From contig JBDUDR010000135.1 in the NCBI GenBank assembly GCA_040002845.1, positions 1 through 8,048 of the forward strand: a stretch of 8,048 bases of DNA, written 5' to 3'. Every line of letters starts with the position of its first letter. The stretch's first letter is position 1. The stretch comes from JBDUDR01 sp040002845 (GTDB taxonomy: Bacteria; Actinomycetota; Actinomycetes; Propionibacteriales; Nocardioidaceae). Of the stretch, positions 5,287 to 8,048 are shown piece after piece. Under the pieces are notes generated by a model. The model saw nothing but the letters and a program-made list of their open reading frames with translations, ran no database searches and had not been told where the DNA came from. A program made the translations under genes and the position numbers.

Positions 5287-6596
5287 CGCTAGCCGACTCC
5301 TGGCTCCTGGTCGCGAGTGGCGTGTTGATCCTGGTCGCCGGAGTGGTGGCGTCTGCCGAGGCAGCGCTGTCGTCGTTCTCCAAGGTTCGCGCTGCCGAGC
5401 TGGAGCGCTCGGGTGCCCGGGCTGGCTCGCGCCTGCTCACTGTCCTCGACGACCCGCCCCGCTACCTGAACACGGCGCTGCTGCTGCGACTGGCGTGTGA
5501 GATCACCGCGACCGTGCTGGTGGTCTTGGTGATCCGGGATGTCATCTCGCCGACCTGGCTGGAGGTCGTGGTAGCGGCGGGGGTCATGCTGGTGGTGATC
5601 TACGTTGCCTCCGGCGTCGCCCCTCGAACGCTGGGGCGCCAGCACGCCGACCGGGTCGCCCTGATGGCGAGCGGCCCGCTGTTGCTGCTGACCCGCGTGC
5701 TCGGGCCGATCCCACGACTGCTGATCATGCTGGGCAACGCGCTGACCCCCGGCAAGGGGTTCCGGGAGGGGCCGTTCGCGTCAGAGGCGGAGTTCCGTGC
5801 CCTGGTCGACCTGGCCGAGCAGTCCCGGGTGATCGAGTCCGGCGAGAGCAAGATGATCCACTCGGTCTTCGAGCTGGGGGAGACCATCGCCCGGGAAGTG
5901 ATGGTGCCGCGCACCGACGTGGTGTTCATCGAACGCACCAAGACGCTGCGTCAGTGCGTCTCGCTGGCGCTGCGCAGCGGCTTCTCGCGGATCCCCGTGA
6001 CAGGGGAGAACCTCGATGACGTCGTCGGGATCGCCTATCTGAAGGACATCACCCGGCGAATCTTCGACCGGCATGACGCGGAGAGCACCGAGCGCGTCGA
6101 GTCGGTGATGCGGGCGGTGGTCTTCGTGCCCGACTCGAAACCTGTCGACGAGCTGATGCGCGAGATGCAGGCCGAGCGGACCCACCTCGCGATCGTGGTG
6201 AACGAGTACGGCGGCACGTCCGGTCTGATCACGATCGAGGACATCGTGGAAGAGATCGTCGGCGAGATCACCGACGAGTACGACGTTGATCCGGACGAGG
6301 TCGAGTGGCTCTCCAGCGGCTCAGTGCGGGTCTCTTCGCGACTGCAGGTCGATGAGCTGGGTGAGCTGTTCGACCTGTCGATAGACGACGATGACGTGGA
6401 CACGGTCGGTGGGCTGATGGCCAAGCATCTGGGAAGGGTTCCGATCCCAGGGGCTCAGATCGACGTTGAGGGCCTGCACCTGCAGGCCGAGACCCAATCG
6501 GGACGGCGCAACCTCGTCGGCACCATCGTTGTCACCCGGGCCGAGCCTTCGCCTGCGGCCGAGTCCGGCAAGGTCTCGGCGGAGGCCGTCGACTAG
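5283..6596 (+). CDS. CorC/HlyC-type CNNM-CBS membrane transporter (divalent cation)
   Basis: This 437-residue membrane protein belongs to the CNNM/CorC family, whose studied members export magnesium or cobalt; many are still called 'hemolysin'. Residues about 6-28, 64-87, 93-116 and 125-150 are hydrophobic segments of the DUF21/CNNM domain. A CBS pair follows at about 206-260 and 273-330: the first begins VMVPRTDVVF and includes FSRIPVTGENLDDVVGI, and the second includes NEYGGTSGLITIEDIVEEIVGEI. A CorC/HlyC domain covers about 340-418 (DDDDVDTVGGLMAKHLGRVP). ATG 5283 is preferred because it overlaps the ybeY stop as ATGA and has GGGGAGGA at 5266-5273; a longer in-frame start at 5247 lies inside ybeY. 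It ends in TAG directly against the next ATG. Coupling to ribosome genes fits a Mg2+ role, but substrate direction is inferred. Confidence 0.94.
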   Translation: MTLADSWLLVASGVLILVAGVVASAEAALSSFSKVRAAELERSGARAGSRLLTVLDDPPRYLNTALLLRLACEITATVLVVLVIRDVISPTWLEVVVAAGVMLVVIYVASGVAPRTLGRQHADRVALMASGPLLLLTRVLGPIPRLLIMLGNALTPGKGFREGPFASEAEFRALVDLAEQSRVIESGESKMIHSVFELGETIAREVMVPRTDVVFIERTKTLRQCVSLALRSGFSRIPVTGENLDDVVGIAYLKDITRRIFDRHDAESTERVESVMRAVVFVPDSKPVDELMREMQAERTHLAIVVNEYGGTSGLITIEDIVEEIVGEITDEYDVDPDEVEWLSSGSVRVSSRLQVDELGELFDLSIDDDDVDTVGGLMAKHLGRVPIPGAQIDVEGLHLQAETQSGRRNLVGTIVVTRAEPSPAAESGKVSAEAVD

Positions 6597-6932
6597 ATGG
6601 ACCCGGAGGACGCCAAGATCATTGCGCTGGCTCGGGCCAGCCGGGTCCGCACCAACGCGGCAGAAGGAGCCTGCGTGCGCGACCTCGACGGCAGGACGTA
6701 CGCCGCGTCCACGGTCGCCTTGCCCTCGCTGAGCCTGTCGGCCATTCAGGTCGCGGTGGCGATGGCGGTGTCGAGCGGTGCCGAGGGTCTGGAAGCGGTG
6801 GCCGTGGTGACCGACGCGGATTCGTTGGCCGGATCCGACCTGGCCGCGGTCCGTGACCTGGCCAGTTCGGGGATTCCGGTGTTCCGCTGCGACCCGACAG
6901 GCGCGGTCGTGGAGAGAGTCGCCGCGCCGTGA
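6597..6932 (+). CDS. Cytidine deaminase-fold protein lacking catalytic residues
   Basis: This small 111-residue protein lies between corC and era, matching in place and size the conserved actinobacterial gene often labelled 'cytidine deaminase' (Rv2365c position in M. tuberculosis). Aligned by eye to CDA, the core DGRTYAAS (31-38) and the helix at 48-61 (SAIQVAVAMAVSSG) match 'DG.V..G' and 'CAERTALFKAVSEG'. The zinc Cys and catalytic Glu of CAE are replaced by Ser48-Ala49-Ile50, and the PCxxC zinc pair is absent near 80-86. The only cysteines are Cys26 and Cys98. It should therefore be catalytically inactive and may be structural or regulatory. ATG 6597 follows the corC TAG without a gap, with GGAGG at 6581-6585; its TGA overlaps the era start. 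The fold assignment is moderate; the gene itself is well supported by coupling on both sides. Confidence 0.85.
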   Translation: MDPEDAKIIALARASRVRTNAAEGACVRDLDGRTYAASTVALPSLSLSAIQVAVAMAVSSGAEGLEAVAVVTDADSLAGSDLAAVRDLASSGIPVFRCDPTGAVVERVAAP

Positions 6933-7861
6933 CCGACCTTCCGTCCGGCGGGCACCGGTCGGGATTCGTCTGCTTTGTGGGCCGCCCGAACACCGGCAAG
7001 TCCACCCTGACCAATGCGCTGGTCGGCTCGAAAGTCGCGATCACGTCGTCCCGACCGCAGACCAGCCGTCATGCCGTCCGCGGCATCGTGCACCGCCCCG
7101 ACGCCCAACTAGTTCTGGTGGACACGCCCGGGTTGCACAAGCCGCGCACTCTCCTCGGTCGGCGGCTCAACGATCTCGTACGCAGCACCTGGTCCGCGGT
7201 GGATGCGGTCGGTGTCTGCCTGCCGGCCGACGAGCGGATCGGGACCGGTGACCGGTTTCTCGTCTCTGAGCTGGCCCGGATCGGCGGCACGTCCAGGCTC
7301 GCGATCGCGACGAAGGCCGACCTGGTGGGGCCGGACCGGATGGCCGAGCACCTGACGGCGATCGCGGATCTGGGCAACCGATGCGATGTCGACTGGGTGC
7401 ACATAGTCCCGGTATCTGCCACGACTGGGAACCAGATCGAGCTGCTGGCCGACCTGCTCGTCGAGCTGCTGCCGCCAGGACCGCAGCTGTATCCCGACGG
7501 CGAGCTGACCGACGAGCCCGAGCAGATGCTGGTCGCGGAGCTCATCCGGGAGGCGGCGCTCGAGGAGGTCCGGGACGAGCTGCCCCATTCGATCGCGGTC
7601 GTGGTGGAGGAGATGGGTCTGCGTGCCGACCGCCCGGCCGACCGTCCCCTGCTGGATGTGCACGCCAACCTGTTCATCGAGCGAGCCAGCCAGAAGGCCA
7701 TCATCATCGGAGCCAAAGGCGCGCGGCTCAAGGACGTCGGGAGCCGCGCCCGGGCTCAGATCGAGGCGTTGCTCGGTACCCCCGTCTACCTCGACCTCCA
7801 GGTCAAGGTGGCCAAGAACTGGCAGCGTGATCCCCGGCAGCTGCGTCGCCTCGGCTTCTGA
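6929..7861 (+). CDS. era: GTPase Era
   Basis: Era is a GTPase that binds the 3' end of 16S rRNA and assists 30S subunit assembly. The 310-residue protein shows G1 GRPNTGKST (18-26), G2 Thr in RPQTSRH (42-48), G3 DTPG (65-68), G4 TKAD (128-131, Thr in place of the canonical Asn) and G5 SAT (163-165). The C-terminal KH domain spans about 225-305, with the GxxG loop GAKG (261-264) and the typical ending VKVAKNWQRDPRQLRRLGF. Length is normal. GTG 6929 overlaps the previous stop as GTGA (6929-6932), with GGAGAGAG at 6911-6918. It is the last gene of the coupled phoH-era run. The sequence right after the TGA changes in character and carries direct repeats. Confidence 0.97.
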   Translation: MTDLPSGGHRSGFVCFVGRPNTGKSTLTNALVGSKVAITSSRPQTSRHAVRGIVHRPDAQLVLVDTPGLHKPRTLLGRRLNDLVRSTWSAVDAVGVCLPADERIGTGDRFLVSELARIGGTSRLAIATKADLVGPDRMAEHLTAIADLGNRCDVDWVHIVPVSATTGNQIELLADLLVELLPPGPQLYPDGELTDEPEQMLVAELIREAALEEVRDELPHSIAVVVEEMGLRADRPADRPLLDVHANLFIERASQKAIIIGAKGARLKDVGSRARAQIEALLGTPVYLDLQVKVAKNWQRDPRQLRRLGF

Positions 7862-7870
7862 CCCTCCGCG

Positions 7871-7918
7871 ATCCGACACTTGTTCGCCGCCATCCGACAG
7901 TTATTCCGCGTCATCCGA
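7871..7918. repeat. 21-bp direct repeats after era, possible mobile-element end
   Basis: ATCCGACACTTGTTC and ATCCGACAGTTATTC start at 7871 and 7892, and a third copy, ATCCGA, starts at 7913, giving an exact 21-bp period. The first two full units agree at 16 of 21 positions by my count. Repeated sites spaced two helical turns apart at an intergenic boundary resemble the transposase-binding ends of IS21-, Tn7- or Mu-type elements. Read outward on the minus strand they give TGTCGGAT. No partner end or target duplication can be seen in this window. Confidence 0.55.
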
Positions 7919-7971
7919 ACGCCCGTCTCGGTGGCGGTGACAGGTGACGTTTTCCTTGGCGGCTGTGGGGC

Positions 7972-8048
7972 TTACGGCTGAGTAGGGGTGAGGTATTCGT
8001 CACGGTTGTTCAGCCGAAGACGCCGAATCAGACTCTCAGTGTCGTTTC
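7972..8048 (-). CDS. Possible 3' end of an unidentified gene entering from the right
   Basis: On the minus strand one frame is open from the window edge to a TAA at 7972-7974 and encodes about 24 residues ending RLRLNNRDEYLTPTQP. The other two minus frames hit stops within the first 21 bases. It is too short to identify. Its place just inside the direct repeats would suit the last gene of a mobile element, but an ordinary convergent gene, or a chance open frame, is also possible. Confidence 0.25.
   Translation of the reverse strand, partial: NDTESLIRRLRLNNRDEYLTPTQP

Noticed and set aside
7109..7879. 256-codon minus-strand frame opposite era
   Set aside because: Era has all G motifs and a KH domain in the other strand; the antisense frame has none.

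Overview
The window is high-GC, densely packed, and carries the conserved gene order of an actinobacterial chromosome: dnaJ ... HIT ... phoH - ybeY - corC/hlyC - deaminase-like - era. Protein style (TKxD in Era, the DnaJ2 tail, a SigE-type sigma factor with an AMIN-like partner) suggests Actinomycetota, perhaps Propionibacteriales such as Nocardioides. That placement is inferred from gene content, not from any search.

Layout. Positions 1-498 hold the 3' end of dnaJ on the plus strand. Positions 529-1751 hold a convergent minus-strand pair: an ECF/SigE-type sigma factor followed, with a 4-nt overlap, by a single-pass membrane protein with an external AMIN-like domain (probable anti-sigma factor). 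This pair sits where rsmE usually follows dnaJ in actinobacteria. A divergent intergenic region (about 1752-1921) carries a 7-bp inverted repeat and a possible ECF promoter. Plus-strand genes then run to 7861: a HIT hydrolase, a 10-bp tandem repeat, a cytoplasmic class-C-beta-lactamase-like serine hydrolase, a palindrome and possible promoter, then phoH, ybeY, a CorC-type transporter, a short deaminase-fold protein without catalytic residues, and era. The last five genes overlap by 4 nt or abut, so they look like one translationally coupled operon. After era, 21-bp direct repeats and the end of a minus-strand reading frame suggest the edge of a mobile element or other accessory DNA running out of the window.

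How the genes fit together. YbeY (rRNA maturation/quality control), Era (30S assembly GTPase) and PhoH (ATPase/putative RNA helicase or RNase partner) are RNA and ribosome functions. CorC-type proteins handle divalent cations, which ribosomes need. DnaJ is a heat-shock co-chaperone. The sigma/anti-sigma pair is most likely an autonomous envelope-sensing switch inserted into this housekeeping block. The parts most worth a second look are the sigma module replacing rsmE, the 10-bp helical-period repeat before the serine hydrolase, a hairpin between the ribosome binding site and start of phoH, the catalytically dead deaminase fold, and the repeats after era. No CRISPR array, rRNA or tRNA was seen, and no stretch over 300 bases lacks a gene.
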